Position numbers and translations under genes: made by a program
Shown here: in pieces, positions 46,075 to 55,895 of the stretch
How positions within the stretch are numbered: the first letter of the stretch is position 1
How the letters are laid out: each line of letters starts with the position of its first letter
Assembly: GCA_003330885.1 (NCBI GenBank)
Contig: CP030277.1
Span: 2,108,001 to 2,172,000 of the forward strand
DNA: 64,000 nt
Direction: 5' to 3'
From: Rhodobiaceae bacterium
Lineage (GTDB): Bacteria; Pseudomonadota; Alphaproteobacteria; Parvibaculales; Parvibaculaceae
Notes under the pieces: model-generated
Told to the model about the DNA's origin: nothing
Seen by the model: only the letters and a program-made list of their open reading frames with translations
The model's database searches: none

Positions 46075-46395
46075 GTGAACGACATTCTCAACCAGGCCAT
46101 TGCCCTATTCCAACAGGGTTTTGACACTGTAAACTCAATTCAAGGATTGATTATTGCGTTGATCGCTGCGTTTTTGATGCGCAGATTTGGGCAGATCATC
46201 GCTTGGACCTTTGCCGCCACAATCATCCATGAGGTTGTTTCCGGCGGTCGCCGATATCTTGCAGGTGACACAAGCCCACTACCAAATCTGACCGACGTGG
46301 ATGGAGATCTGAAACTTATCGGAATTCGATTCCTAGGATATCTGGTTGCGATCGCAGTTCTCTACATCGTGCGCCGCATTGTGATGAACCGATAA
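46075..46395 (+). CDS. Small membrane protein of unknown function
   Basis: A 106-residue protein with two hydrophobic segments, about 22-40 (SIQGLIIALIAAFLMRRFGQ) and about 82-100 (GYLVAIAVLYIVRRI), and a loop between them. The start is GTG 46075 with a strong GGGGGAAG ribosome site. It lies between the flagellar string and yajQ, 144 nt after the flhF-like gene, so it need not be part of motility. I recognise no family. Confidence 0.6.
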   Translation: MNDILNQAIALFQQGFDTVNSIQGLIIALIAAFLMRRFGQIIAWTFAATIIHEVVSGGRRYLAGDTSPLPNLTDVDGDLKLIGIRFLGYLVAIAVLYIVRRIVMNR

Positions 46396-46410
46396 CCAGA
46401 GACGGTAAGC

Positions 46411-46896
46411 TCAGTCGCGGAAGTTTTCGAACTGAAGCGGCTGTTCGCCGCCTTTTTCTTTCAGAAACGCGATGACCTCTTGTAGGTCGTCGCGTTTTTT
46501 TCCAGTGATGCGCAGCTCATCACCCTGAATGGCAACCTGGACCTTCATTTTGGTCCCTTTGATTTCCTTCACGAGCTTCTTGGCAAGGTCTTTTGCAATG
46601 CCCTGCTTGATCTCAACCTTCTGACGCACACTCTGACCTGCTGCAGGTTCGACCGTCTTATAGTCGAGCATGCCGGGCTCTATACCGCGTCGCGAGAGAT
46701 GCCCTTGCAGAAGTTCCTGAACTTGTTTCAGCTTGAGGTCATCATCAGCTTTGATGGTGATTTCAGCCTCATCCAGCTCAACCGAGCTCTTTGATCCCTT
46801 AAAGTCGTAGCGCTGGCCAATCTCGCGCATGACATTTTGGAGGGCATTGTCGACCTCAGCCAAATCAGTTTTCGAAACAACATCAAAAGACGGCAT
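46411..46896 (-). CDS. yajQ: YajQ family nucleotide-binding protein
   Basis: A 161-residue YajQ protein; some homologues bind cyclic di-GMP and influence transcription. The sequence begins MPSFDVVSKTDLAEVDNALQN and has YDFKGSKSSVELDE, RGIEPGMLDYKTVEPA and ITGKKRDDLQEVIAFLK, giving the double KH-like fold. The frame is open to 47088, but ATG 46896 is the family's normal start. It follows fliJ on the same strand after 94 nt. Confidence 0.93.
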   Translation of the reverse strand: MPSFDVVSKTDLAEVDNALQNVMREIGQRYDFKGSKSSVELDEAEITIKADDDLKLKQVQELLQGHLSRRGIEPGMLDYKTVEPAAGQSVRQKVEIKQGIAKDLAKKLVKEIKGTKMKVQVAIQGDELRITGKKRDDLQEVIAFLKEKGGEQPLQFENFRD

Positions 46897-46990
46897 GACT
46901 ATGCACTCCCTCTGCCCAGGATGACGAGAAGCGCATTCTAACCAACTATGGCTTGAGGAAAAGGAGCAAACCGACGCAAAGAGGCATCTT

Positions 46991-47422
46991 CTATTGGTTG
47001 CTCGCCTCGATATTGTTCTGACGGTGAATATTGAGAGAAATCTCGTCCATCTCTTTTTGATCGAGCCGGACTGCCTCTTTCTTCGCACGTCGCTTGCGAT
47101 TTTCTTCCATCAGCTCATATTTTTTGAGATCGCGATAGCTGTCAGCCAATTGTTCTTTGGCATCGTCCAGCTGTTTGCTGATCTCATCAATGGACTGAAG
47201 AAGGTTTTCACGGCGAACCAGCATAGATTTGGCAAACATCGGATAGGCAAAATGCCCAACATCCGAGATACCCGCCTTATCCTGCTCAGCCTGAACCTGC
47301 TTGTTCAGATCACCTTCACGGCGATGAAACTCATCCAACATGGATTCCAGGTCTGCCACCTGGCGCCGGCGTTCATCGACCTGAAATCGATGTAACCGAA
47401 TTAGCGACTCTTTGTTTCTCAT
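46991..47422 (-). CDS. fliJ: Flagellar export chaperone FliJ
   Basis: A 143-residue coiled-coil protein of the FliJ group that couples the export ATPase to the gate. Nearly the whole length is heptad-rich (LIRLHRFQVDERRRQVADLE, QLDDAKEQLADSYRDLKKYE), as expected. The ATG at 47422 overlaps the fliI stop as TGATG; a GTG one codon earlier is the alternative. The pairing fliI-fliJ is universal in flagellar export. Confidence 0.85.
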   Translation of the reverse strand: MRNKESLIRLHRFQVDERRRQVADLESMLDEFHRREGDLNKQVQAEQDKAGISDVGHFAYPMFAKSMLVRRENLLQSIDEISKQLDDAKEQLADSYRDLKKYELMEENRKRRAKKEAVRLDQKEMDEISLNIHRQNNIEASNQ

Positions 47423-48783
47423 CACTCACCCTCCTGGGCCTCACTAGTGTCCACCGGTTGAGCGCGCAAAATCTCTTCCAGCAAAGCAAATCCAGCAGCT
47501 CTGTCGGTCTGCTCAGACTTCGCCTGCGATAGGAATCCTTCCAAGGCAGGCTGATAAAAAATGGCCTCATCTACTTTTCCGTCAGAGCCAGGCCGGTACG
47601 CACCCAGACGGATTAACTCTTCCATGTCGTCATATGTCGCGAGCAATTGCCGCGCTTCCCTGATCAGCTCCTGCTGCTCAGGTTCGTTGCACGACGGCAT
47701 TGTCCGTGAAACAGATTTCAAAATGTTTATCGCCGGATACCGACCGCGCTCTGCAATAGAGCGTTCCATAACAATGTGCCCGTCAAGAATGCCGCGCACA
47801 CTGTCGGCAACAGGCTCATCATGGTCGTCGCCATCCACCAGAACGGTGAACAACCCCGTAATCGAACCTGAACCTGTACCAGGTCCAGCACGTTCCAGAA
47901 GCTTCGGCAGCTCAGAGAAGACAGTCGGCGTATATCCTTTACTTGCCGGCGGCTCACCACAGGAAAGACCAATCTCTCGCTGCGCCATGGCAAATCGCGT
48001 GACACTATCCATCATGCAAAGGACTTGAGACTCCTGGTCTCGAAAATACTCCGCAAGCGCCATCGTCAAAAGGGCCGCCTGGCGGCGCATCAGCGCTGTT
48101 TCGTCCGAGGTGGCAACCACCACGACAGATCGGGCAAGCCCTTCGTCTCCCAGATCATCTTCAATAAATTCTTGGACCTCACGGCCACGCTCACCGATCA
48201 GCCCGACAACGGCTACATCGCAAGCGGTATTACGGGCCATCATGGACATAAGGACCGACTTACCAACGCCGGAACCGGCGAAGATGCCCATGCGCTGCCC
48301 GGCACAACAGGTCGCGAACGTGTTAAGAGCACGAACACCCAGATCAATCGGCCCACCCACGCGGCTCCGCAAGTGAGCAGGCGGGGGCGAATTCCTCAGG
48401 TGATAGGGATGAGGCCCCTGCGGGAGCGGTCCTTTGCCGTCGATCGGCTCGCCCATGGCGTTAATGACGCGTCCAAGCCAGGCCGGTGAAGGGTGAACAG
48501 CTGGAACATTTTCATGAATGGCAGCATGTGCGCCGACGCCGATGCCCTCAAGAGAGCCAAATGGAAGACATAAAGCGCGGTCTGACCGAAACCCGACAAC
48601 CTCTGCAAGGATCTGGCGACCCCCACGCGCTGTGATTTCCACACGGCTTCCCACGCTCATCGCATGCAAGGGACCTGCGATCTCCACCATGAGCCCTTGT
48701 ACGCTCACGACGCGACCATAATAGGTAACCTCTTGAATTTCCTGGATTTCTGCCAGCAGAGCGCGCAAAGAACCTATCCCCAA
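47422..48783 (-). CDS. fliI: Flagellar export ATPase FliI
   Basis: A 453-residue F1-like ATPase that drives or primes flagellar protein export. Walker A is GSGVGKSVL in [12 protein letters not shown], the Walker B region [20 protein letters not shown], and there is a [23 protein letters not shown] loop. Length is normal. fliJ follows with a one-base overlap. It is divergent from ctrA across a 277-bp control region. Confidence 0.95.
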   Translation of the reverse strand: MGIGSLRALLAEIQEIQEVTYYGRVVSVQGLMVEIAGPLHAMSVGSRVEITARGGRQILAEVVGFRSDRALCLPFGSLEGIGVGAHAAIHENVPAVHPSPAWLGRVINAMGEPIDGKGPLPQGPHPYHLRNSPPPAHLRSRVGGPIDLGVRALNTFATCCAGQRMGIFAGSGVGKSVLMSMMARNTACDVAVVGLIGERGREVQEFIEDDLGDEGLARSVVVVATSDETALMRRQAALLTMALAEYFRDQESQVLCMMDSVTRFAMAQREIGLSCGEPPASKGYTPTVFSELPKLLERAGPGTGSGSITGLFTVLVDGDDHDEPVADSVRGILDGHIVMERSIAERGRYPAINILKSVSRTMPSCNEPEQQELIREARQLLATYDDMEELIRLGAYRPGSDGKVDEAIFYQPALEGFLSQAKSEQTDRAAGFALLEEILRAQPVDTSEAQEGE

Positions 48784-48906
48784 TCAAGCCGAAAGACCGG
48801 CTGAAACAACTCAGGTAGGCATAATGTGCCGGAAGGCTTTAAGACGCGGTAAACCTTGGGCACAACTATTGGGGATAAGACAATCTCCATCTTAGGGCGA
48901 TATTTA

Positions 48907-49015
48907 TTAGGCTAACCGGAGTATGAATCCGGTATCCGAAAATTTTGTGTATTTTTTTCGATCTGATTAACCTTTGTTAACCAAATCAGCTTATGTTTCT
49001 GAATATGGATTAACC
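48907..49015. promoter_or_regulatory. ctrA/fliI divergent control region with CtrA-like elements
   Basis: TTAGGCTAAC (48907-48916) is shared with the fliF promoter. GAATC (48925-48929) is a GANTC methylation site. TTAACC occurs at 48967, 48977 and 49010; the first two are exactly 10 bp apart. TTAACC is the CtrA half-site. Together they suggest autoregulation of ctrA and methylation-sensitive timing, as known for ctrA in Caulobacter. Confidence 0.5.
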
Positions 49016-49060
49016 AAGGGGAGCCGGGTTGCGGTGACGTAGAGCCCGGTCAGACTTGCG

Positions 49061-49762
49061 ATGCGAGTTCTGCTGATAGAAGACGATAGCGCGACAGCGC
49101 AGAGCATTGATTTGATGCTCAAATCTGAGGGTTTCAACGTTTACACCACCGATTTAGGTGAAGAAGGCGTCGACCTCGGCAAATTGTATGATTACGACAT
49201 CATCCTGCTGGATCTTAACCTGCCGGATATGAGCGGATATGAGGTCCTTAAGACATTGCGCACAGGCAAGGTCGGAACCCCAATTCTCATTCTGTCCGGC
49301 CTGGCCGGCATTGAGAACAAGGTTCGCGGTCTGGGCTTTGGCGCCGATGACTATATGACCAAACCGTTCCATAAGGATGAGCTGGTCGCGCGTATCCACG
49401 CTGTGGTGCGCCGTTCCAAAGGTCATTCTCAGTCCGTCATCACGACCGGCAAACTGACGGTCAATCTGGACACGAAAACGGTAGAAGTCGACGCACAACG
49501 CGTTCACCTCACCGGCAAGGAATACCAGATGCTGGAGCTTCTTTCGCTCCGTAAAGGCACGACGCTCACCAAAGAGATGTTCCTAAACCATCTCTACGGA
49601 GGAATGGACGAGCCTGAACTCAAGATCATTGACGTGTTCATCTGTAAGCTCCGTAAGAAACTTGCAGCAGCCACGAATGGTGAACACTATATCGAAACTG
49701 TCTGGGGCCGCGGCTATGTTCTGCGTGATCCAGTTGCAGAGGTCGAAAAGGCAACAGCCTAA
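49061..49762 (+). CDS. ctrA: Cell-cycle response regulator CtrA
   Basis: A 233-residue OmpR-type regulator, the alphaproteobacterial master regulator of cell cycle and motility. The receiver has E7-D8-D9, phospho-Asp D51 ([14 protein letters not shown]) and Lys in [10 protein letters not shown]. The DNA-binding domain includes [39 protein letters not shown] and the GRGYVLRDP end. The match to CtrA is along its whole length. It is divergent from fliI and followed by a strong terminator. Confidence 0.97.
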   Translation: MRVLLIEDDSATAQSIDLMLKSEGFNVYTTDLGEEGVDLGKLYDYDIILLDLNLPDMSGYEVLKTLRTGKVGTPILILSGLAGIENKVRGLGFGADDYMTKPFHKDELVARIHAVVRRSKGHSQSVITTGKLTVNLDTKTVEVDAQRVHLTGKEYQMLELLSLRKGTTLTKEMFLNHLYGGMDEPELKIIDVFICKLRKKLAAATNGEHYIETVWGRGYVLRDPVAEVEKATA

Positions 49763-49804
49763 AGACCCAACGAGCTTCTCTCTCTGCGCTATCTGGGGGA
49801 GATG

Positions 49805-49843
49805 AAAGGACGCCGCTTCGGGGGGAGCGCGTCCTTTCTTTTT
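49805..49843 (+). terminator. Rho-independent terminator after ctrA
   Basis: Stem AAAGGACGC (49805-49813) with GCGTCCTTT (49829-49837), followed by CTTTTT. It is 42 nt after the ctrA stop. Confidence 0.85.
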
Positions 49844-49879
49844 GCCTGCTCTCCTGGCTTCCAGACAAATATTGCGAAC

Positions 49880-49911
49880 AAAAAAGCCGCCTGCAATGCA
49901 GACGGCTTTTT
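49880..49911. terminator. Bidirectional terminator between ctrA and cheR
   Basis: AAAAAGCCG pairs with CGGCTTTTT around an inner CTGC/GCAG stem with loop AAT. The A and T flanks allow function on both strands, so it can end both the ctrA transcript and the chemotaxis operon. Confidence 0.8.
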
Positions 49912-49932
49912 CGTGACTAAGTATCGATGCAG

Positions 49933-50769
49933 TTAGGCGACCGCAGCACCCTTCAGCTGGGCAGCGGGAATATAGAGCCCACGTTGGCCAGCTTGAGGTT
50001 TGAATGAGTCTGTAATCCCGATCACTGTTTCAGCAGCCCCAAGGAACAAGTACCCGTCAGGGGCAAGCATCTGAGACATACGCTCAAGAATCTCTGCTTT
50101 TGTCGGCTGATCGAAATAGATCAGAACGTTCCGGCAGAAAATGACATCGAACTTGCCCAGGCTGCTAAAATTATCCAGAAGATTCAGCTTGCGATACTGG
50201 ACCATTGATCGAATTTCAGAGGCGACTTCCCAATCATTGCCTTCTTGCTTGAAATACTTCATGAGCATCTGAACCGGCAGGCCACGTTGAACTTCAAACT
50301 GCGTGTACTGCCCGAGCTTTGCCCGTCTCAGCACGTCCGCCGAAAGATCTGTCCCGACAATTTCACTGTTCCAAGCAGGGTTTTTCTCCGCCCATTCCTT
50401 CAAGATCATGGCGATCGAATAGGGCTCCTGCCCTGTTGAAGCTGCAGCACACCAGATCCGAAGCTTGCGAGAGGCGCCACGAGTCTCCTGAAACTTAGGA
50501 AGCACTGTCTCTTCAAAGATTGTGAAAGGTGTTTTATCGCGAAAGAAGAATGACTCATTTGTCGTCATCGCTTCTGTGACTTCATCAAGCAGCGCTTTTT
50601 GAGCACCAGACCGCATCTTTTTCACAAGACCGGAAACATCATCCAGACCCTGCTCACGAGCGATAGGCAGCAGGCGGCTCTCAATCAGATAGCCCTTGTT
50701 TTCGCTGACGACCAGCCCAGATTCCTTCTTCAGGAAATCAGCCAGGTACGAAAATTCCTCTGGCGTCAT
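49933..50769 (-). CDS. cheR: Chemotaxis methyltransferase CheR
   Basis: A 278-residue S-adenosylmethionine-dependent methyltransferase that methylates glutamates of chemoreceptors. Domains: an N-terminal helical region and the SAM domain with TTNESFFFRDKTPFTIFE, LRIWCAAASTGQEPYSIAMIL and VIFCRNVLIYFD. It ends the che operon and its start overlaps the cheB stop as ATGA. No chemoreceptor gene is present in the window. Confidence 0.95.
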   Translation of the reverse strand: MTPEEFSYLADFLKKESGLVVSENKGYLIESRLLPIAREQGLDDVSGLVKKMRSGAQKALLDEVTEAMTTNESFFFRDKTPFTIFEETVLPKFQETRGASRKLRIWCAAASTGQEPYSIAMILKEWAEKNPAWNSEIVGTDLSADVLRRAKLGQYTQFEVQRGLPVQMLMKYFKQEGNDWEVASEIRSMVQYRKLNLLDNFSSLGKFDVIFCRNVLIYFDQPTKAEILERMSQMLAPDGYLFLGAAETVIGITDSFKPQAGQRGLYIPAAQLKGAAVA

Positions 50770-51932
50770 AGCCGTCTCCCTTCAATAAGCTTCGATGCCA
50801 CTTCGGACAATTCTTTTAGCGGTACGACCTTGTGGCATACGCCTGCTTGAGCAACTGCCCCTGGCATGCCCCAGACAACACTCGATGCCTCGTCCTGCGC
50901 GATGATCGTGCCCCCTTCAGACTGAACGCGTTTCGAGGCGTCCCGTCCATCATGACCCATGCCTGTTAGAATACAGACCAGCAAGGACGCACCGTAAATT
51001 GGAATAAGGCTCTCTAGCATCGGATCCACAGCTGGCTTGCAAAAATTCACAGGCGGACCGTCATCCAGTTGAATGCGAACACTTGTGCCCTCTTGTTTCA
51101 TGAGCATGTGCTTTCCACCTGGCGCGACGTAGATTTTTCCAGGCTCCACAAGCATGCCGTCTTCACCCTCCACGCAAACGCGGTTTGCGCTGCTGCTAAG
51201 GTGCTCCGCCAAAATCGCAGTGAAGGTCGGGGGCATATGTTGTGTGATAACGACAGGAATTTTTGAGAGCGAGGGAGACAACGCTTCAAAGAAATCGAAG
51301 AGTGCCTTTGGCCCACCAGTCGAGCTTCCAACCGCCAGAATTCTAGGCCGTGTTTTAGACGCTGGCTTAAACTGGAGGCTTAGAGCTGCCTCAACCGGCG
51401 CCATCGTACCTTTTGCGATCGCTGTCTTTTCTGCGGCAAAAACCCGACGCGGTGCCTTCGGTTTTCTTGCTTGCCCTACAGCTCTGATCTTGTCCACAAG
51501 CTCAGTTTGAAAGCCCTCAGATGCATGCCCGTCACGGGTGGACTCAGGCTTGGGCACATAATCTGTCGCTCCCAGCGTCAAAGCCTTAATCGAAATCGCG
51601 GCATTTCTACGTGTCAGGGTCGACGCCATTAAAACACGAGAGGATGGTGACGCCTCCAGGATTTTTGGAAGTGCCGTCAGCCCATCCATCACCGGCATTT
51701 CGATGTCGAGCACCACAACGTCCGGCTTGATCCGAGCAACCTGCTCCACAGCATCCTGTCCATTGCGGCAGCGGGCCACAACATCCATATCTGGCAGGGC
51801 ATCAAGCCACCGACCAATCAAACCACGAATGACGACTGAGTCATCGACAATCATGACCTTGATTTTTGCGCCGCTACTACTCGCGGGCGAAGATGGCTTC
51901 TCTAACGCTGACACTTTATGCAACCCACTCAA
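50766..51932 (-). CDS. cheB: Chemotaxis methylesterase CheB
   Basis: A 388-residue response-regulator methylesterase/glutamine deamidase. The receiver (about 23-140) has IVDDS and phospho-Asp in VVVLDIEMPVMDG. The esterase domain has the catalytic Ser in AVGSSTGGPKAL, His in THMPPTFT and Asp in GMGHDGRD. The first codon is TTG at 51932, with GTG at 51914 as an alternative; no ATG precedes the receiver. It follows cheY after 12 nt. Confidence 0.93.
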   Translation of the reverse strand: MSGLHKVSALEKPSSPASSSGAKIKVMIVDDSVVIRGLIGRWLDALPDMDVVARCRNGQDAVEQVARIKPDVVVLDIEMPVMDGLTALPKILEASPSSRVLMASTLTRRNAAISIKALTLGATDYVPKPESTRDGHASEGFQTELVDKIRAVGQARKPKAPRRVFAAEKTAIAKGTMAPVEAALSLQFKPASKTRPRILAVGSSTGGPKALFDFFEALSPSLSKIPVVITQHMPPTFTAILAEHLSSSANRVCVEGEDGMLVEPGKIYVAPGGKHMLMKQEGTSVRIQLDDGPPVNFCKPAVDPMLESLIPIYGASLLVCILTGMGHDGRDASKRVQSEGGTIIAQDEASSVVWGMPGAVAQAGVCHKVVPLKELSEVASKLIEGRRL

Positions 51933-51944
51933 TTGAATTCGGAA

Positions 51945-52313
51945 TCAAATTAGCCCGGCTTGGGCGAACTTGGATTCGATAATCTCTTTGTCAAAGGGCT
52001 TCATGATGTACTCATTTGCCCCAGCTGAAATCGCTTCAGTGATATGAGACATATCGTTTTCGGTTGTACAAAAGACGACAATCGGCTCTGCCCCACCATC
52101 TGACTTACGAAGCGCTGTAAGGAACTCCATTCCGTCCATCACCGGCATATTCCAGTCAAGCAAAATGGCGTCCGGCATTGATCCAACGCATTGATCCAAC
52201 GCCTGCTTCCCGTCTGCAGCTTCAGCGATGGAAAAATCCATCTCCTCCAGAATCCGCCGGGCAACCTTCCGGATCACCGAGCTATCATCTACTACCAAAC
52301 ATGTTTTCATCAT
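51945..52313 (-). CDS. cheY: Chemotaxis response regulator CheY
   Basis: A 122-residue single-domain receiver. The acidic pair is VVDDS, the phospho-Asp is in AILLDWNMPVMDGMEF, and the Lys is in YIMKPFDKE. It likely binds the flagellar switch. It lies between cheW and cheB on the same strand. Receiver-only proteins can serve other partners, but its place in the operon argues for chemotaxis. Confidence 0.92.
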   Translation of the reverse strand: MMKTCLVVDDSSVIRKVARRILEEMDFSIAEAADGKQALDQCVGSMPDAILLDWNMPVMDGMEFLTALRKSDGGAEPIVVFCTTENDMSHITEAISAGANEYIMKPFDKEIIESKFAQAGLI

Positions 52314-52339
52314 TTTGTCCCTAGCTTCATCACCCAGCT

Positions 52340-52855
52340 TTAGGCCGCGATTGAACGCCCTTGAAAGTCGAGAACCTTTTCAACATCGATAAGAACCATC
52401 AACCGGTCTTTAAGCTGCTGAACGCCCATTGAAATGGAACGCCACCGTGGGTCGAGGTTAGAAGGGTTGCGTTCCAGCGAAGAGTCGCCCACCCGCAACA
52501 CTTCACCCACGCTGTCAATCACAAGACCGTATGACTCACCGCGATATTCAACACCCACTGCCAGACCGTTTTTCCCATCAGTTCGTGGGGGCAGATCTAG
52601 CCGACGACGCATATCAATCGCTGTCACGATCCGACCACGCATATTGAGAACACCGGCAACTTCCGGCATCGCCATGGGCACCGGCGTAACAGATTCCGGC
52701 ATGAAGACGTCCTGTACCATCGGGACCGAAATCCCGAAGAGCTGATCCCCGATCATCACGGTGATATATTCCGACGTCGCACCATCAAGAACGAAATTGT
52801 CATCTATACTCATCACAGCTTCATCCAAACCTGTTGTTTCGCTAGGCGCACTCAT
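52340..52855 (-). CDS. cheW: Chemotaxis coupling protein CheW
   Basis: A 171-residue adaptor linking receptors to CheA. The CheW fold shows ITVMIGDQLFGISVPMVQDVF, PEVAGVLNMRGRIVTAIDMRRRL and YGLVIDSVGEVL. ATG 52855 overlaps the cheA stop as ATGA and is preferred to the ATG at 52873. Confidence 0.94.
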   Translation of the reverse strand: MSAPSETTGLDEAVMSIDDNFVLDGATSEYITVMIGDQLFGISVPMVQDVFMPESVTPVPMAMPEVAGVLNMRGRIVTAIDMRRRLDLPPRTDGKNGLAVGVEYRGESYGLVIDSVGEVLRVGDSSLERNPSNLDPRWRSISMGVQQLKDRLMVLIDVEKVLDFQGRSIAA

Positions 52856-55653
52856 GCCGCTTCTCCCTTGCACGTAACAATTTCATTCACGACCTGAACA
52901 AGACCATCGCGATCAAATTTTGCAACATAGTCATCAAACCCGGCGTCGCGGCCGCGGTTGAGGTCTTCAGCCGTCCCGTGTGCAGAAAGCGCTACAAGAG
53001 GAATACTCATCCAAGCACCGTCTGACTTAACCGCTCCGGCAAACTCAAAGCCGCTCATACCAGGCATCTCAATGTCTGAGATGATGACATCAAACTCTTC
53101 GCCCTTTTCTCGAAGAGCAAGAGCATCAGCGCCACAGGTGACTTCAGTTACCTCATATCCAGCCATGCTCAGCATTGGCCGCACGATTGCACGGAAGAAC
53201 GAGCTATCATCAACCAACAGCACTTTCTTGCCATAGGCCTCAGGAACACCAGCCGGTCCTTCTTTCCGGAACCAGTCTTCAAAGACTTGCGTCAAATAAT
53301 GACCAACGTCGAGCACTTCCGTAGCTTTGCCGCGGACGATCGCTGAGCCCATCATGCCAGGCATTTCTGATGTCAGCTCGACATTCAGCTGGTCGGTCAC
53401 AATGTCCACGATTTCATCAACAGCGAGACCGATTGACCGTTCGTCTTCAGTGAACACCAGAACAGGCTGACGGCCCTCTGTTTTGAGCGGCGCATTATCA
53501 ACAACATTGATAATCGGCATCAGCTTACCGCGATACTGAATTAGGCTCTGATCGTTCGAATGCTCCAGATCAGAAACGTCGAACTCCTCAAGGCGTGTCA
53601 CGAGAGACAGTGGCACAGCCTTAGGCTCGTCAGATCCTGCACGGAAGACGAGGAGTGACATTTCGCCATCAACGCCGCCAGAGCCTTCTTCTGCTGCACT
53701 TGCTTTGTCGCTGGCCTCAGAAAGTTCGCTGGTGATCGACTGCGCAATACCATTCGGATCGACAATCATGATGACACTGCCATCACCAAGAATGGTGTTT
53801 CCGGAGAACATTGTAATGTCACGAAGGATCGATGCCGCTGGTTTGACCACAATTTCTTCGGTGTCAAAAACGCTGTCGACAACGATACCAAACTGCTGGT
53901 CCCCTACATGGGTAACAACGATGAACGCCTCTTCATTCTCCGCAGTCCGACGCACGGGTTCAGGGTTTGAGTTTGCCGCCTCAACGACATCTGCATCACC
54001 TTCTTCAACAACTTCGATATCATCATGTTCGATAATCTCAGGAGCGACCCGGTCAAGTTGAAGCAGGTCATCCATAAAGACGAGCGGCAACAGATGATTG
54101 CGCAACCGCAAGACAGGCGTCTTGTTGATATGCTCAATCCGGTGTTCGCTGTCTGCTTTCGCCCGCACAAGCTCGACAACAGCAAGCTGTGGAATAGCAA
54201 ACCGTTCATTGGCCGACTCAACAATAAGAGCTGACACAATGGCCAGTGTGAGCGGTATCTTGATTGTAAAGGTCGAACCTTTTCCGGCAGCGGTGCGCAG
54301 GTCAATCGAACCACCAATCAGCTCAATATTGGTCCGCACCACATCCATGCCAACGCCACGGCCGGACACACTTGTGACTTCCGCCGCGGTTGAGAGACCA
54401 GGATGGAAGATGAAGCGGCAGATTTGCTGCTCTGTCAGCTTCTCAAGTTCAGCTTCAGTCGCCAACCCATTGGAAGCTACTTTCTGCTTAATCCGCTCAA
54501 CATTCAGGCCGCGCCCATCATCTTCGATCTCGATGATGATGTGCCCGCCCTCATGATATGCACGAAGCGTGACACGCCCTTTGTCAGATTTGCCCGCAGC
54601 GATCCGCTCTTCTGGACCTTCCAACCCGTGGTCAGCTGAGTTGCGAACCATATGAGTGAGGGGGTCTTTGATGAGATCAAGGACCTGCCGGTCAAGCTCT
54701 GTGTCGGCACCGACCATTTCCAGATCGATTTTCTTGTTCAGTTCTCTAGATAGATCACGAATGATACGTGGCAGTTTCTGCCAGGCATTACCAATCGGCT
54801 GCATCCGTGTTTCCATAACAGCGCCCTGAAGCTCGCCAGTCACGTTGGACAGGCGCTGCAAAGGAACTTTAAACTCGCTGTCATCGAGACGGCGAACCAT
54901 CTCCATAAGCTGATTACGCGTAAGAACAAGCTCCGACACCATCGTCATGAGATTTTCGAGCGTATCAACATTTACCCGAATTGACTGGGCAGCAACGGAG
55001 CCCTCTTTCTTTGGCGCTCCATCATTGGGCTTAGCATCCGCTTTCGGAGATTCCACTTTAGGCGCTTCGGCAACCGGCGCAGGCTCTGGTTCTGCAGGGG
55101 TTGCAGCCTGGGCTTCTGCCGGAGATGGCACCATATCTTCTGGACCTTCTGCCTCCTGGAAAGCACGCTCAAGTTCTTCTTCTGAGACTTCCCCAGGGCG
55201 TATTTCACGCTCAGGCTGCGCTGGCTCGACAGGCGCCTCAGGAGCGGCGGCCGCCTCACCTGATGCCTCTACCGTCGTCCCGCCTTCTGAGAGCACAACC
55301 AATTTGTCGATTAGATCGCCATCGACGCCTTCCGGTTCTGCTTCAGTGGCTTCCAGCTCTGCCAGAATTTCTTTAATTCGGTCGATCGAGTGGAGGATGA
55401 TGGTCACACCGTCATCCGTCACCGCCATGCCATCTCTATACTTGCCCATCAGGGTCTCAGCGGCATGCGCAATGGCCTCCAGACGTGGCAGTCCTAGAAA
55501 GCCGCAGGTTCCTTTGACTGTGTGAACCAGCCGAAAAATGTTGCCGAGGATCTCATCATTATTTGGTTCTTGTTCAAATTTGACGAGTTCAACATCAACG
55601 ACATCAAGACTTTCATTGGTCTCAGTCAGAAATTCACTTAGCAGATCGTCCAT
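52852..55653 (-). CDS. cheA: Hybrid chemotaxis kinase CheA with C-terminal receiver
   Basis: A 933-residue CheA-type kinase. The order is HPt with phospho-His H44 (RLVHTVKGTCGFL), an Ala/Pro/Glu-rich linker (about 130-225) where a CheY-binding P2 domain would be, dimerisation helices, the ATPase domain (NSADHGLEGPEER, DDGRGLN, GRGVGMDVV), two CheW-like domains, and a receiver (about 815-930, phospho-Asp in VIISDIEMPGMSG). The extra receiver and second CheW domain make it a hybrid, FrzE-like kinase and not a plain CheA. It is the first gene of cheA-W-Y-B-R. Confidence 0.93.
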   Translation of the reverse strand: MDDLLSEFLTETNESLDVVDVELVKFEQEPNNDEILGNIFRLVHTVKGTCGFLGLPRLEAIAHAAETLMGKYRDGMAVTDDGVTIILHSIDRIKEILAELEATEAEPEGVDGDLIDKLVVLSEGGTTVEASGEAAAAPEAPVEPAQPEREIRPGEVSEEELERAFQEAEGPEDMVPSPAEAQAATPAEPEPAPVAEAPKVESPKADAKPNDGAPKKEGSVAAQSIRVNVDTLENLMTMVSELVLTRNQLMEMVRRLDDSEFKVPLQRLSNVTGELQGAVMETRMQPIGNAWQKLPRIIRDLSRELNKKIDLEMVGADTELDRQVLDLIKDPLTHMVRNSADHGLEGPEERIAAGKSDKGRVTLRAYHEGGHIIIEIEDDGRGLNVERIKQKVASNGLATEAELEKLTEQQICRFIFHPGLSTAAEVTSVSGRGVGMDVVRTNIELIGGSIDLRTAAGKGSTFTIKIPLTLAIVSALIVESANERFAIPQLAVVELVRAKADSEHRIEHINKTPVLRLRNHLLPLVFMDDLLQLDRVAPEIIEHDDIEVVEEGDADVVEAANSNPEPVRRTAENEEAFIVVTHVGDQQFGIVVDSVFDTEEIVVKPAASILRDITMFSGNTILGDGSVIMIVDPNGIAQSITSELSEASDKASAAEEGSGGVDGEMSLLVFRAGSDEPKAVPLSLVTRLEEFDVSDLEHSNDQSLIQYRGKLMPIINVVDNAPLKTEGRQPVLVFTEDERSIGLAVDEIVDIVTDQLNVELTSEMPGMMGSAIVRGKATEVLDVGHYLTQVFEDWFRKEGPAGVPEAYGKKVLLVDDSSFFRAIVRPMLSMAGYEVTEVTCGADALALREKGEEFDVIISDIEMPGMSGFEFAGAVKSDGAWMSIPLVALSAHGTAEDLNRGRDAGFDDYVAKFDRDGLVQVVNEIVTCKGEAA

Positions 55654-55895
55654 CTCAGCCCCTCATATCAGCCTGCTCTTGTGAGCAGCGACTTTGTCTT
55701 GGTCCTTGTTAAGCGGACCGACGACATTGGGGAGATCGTGCCTGTGAACTGTTAAAAACCTCTGAAAAACCCGTGCTTTTGGTTTACATCACAACCATAA
55801 GGAGAAATTTACCCCGTTTTTCAGCCGTCGAGGCGCGCTCAAACCAGGTTCTTGGTCAGAGCAGCCCTCAAACCCAACTGGGTAAAGAAGAGACT

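Noticed and set aside
46897-47088. N-terminal extension of the yajQ frame
   Set aside because: It overlaps fliJ coding sequence and lacks family features; the conserved YajQ start is at 46896.
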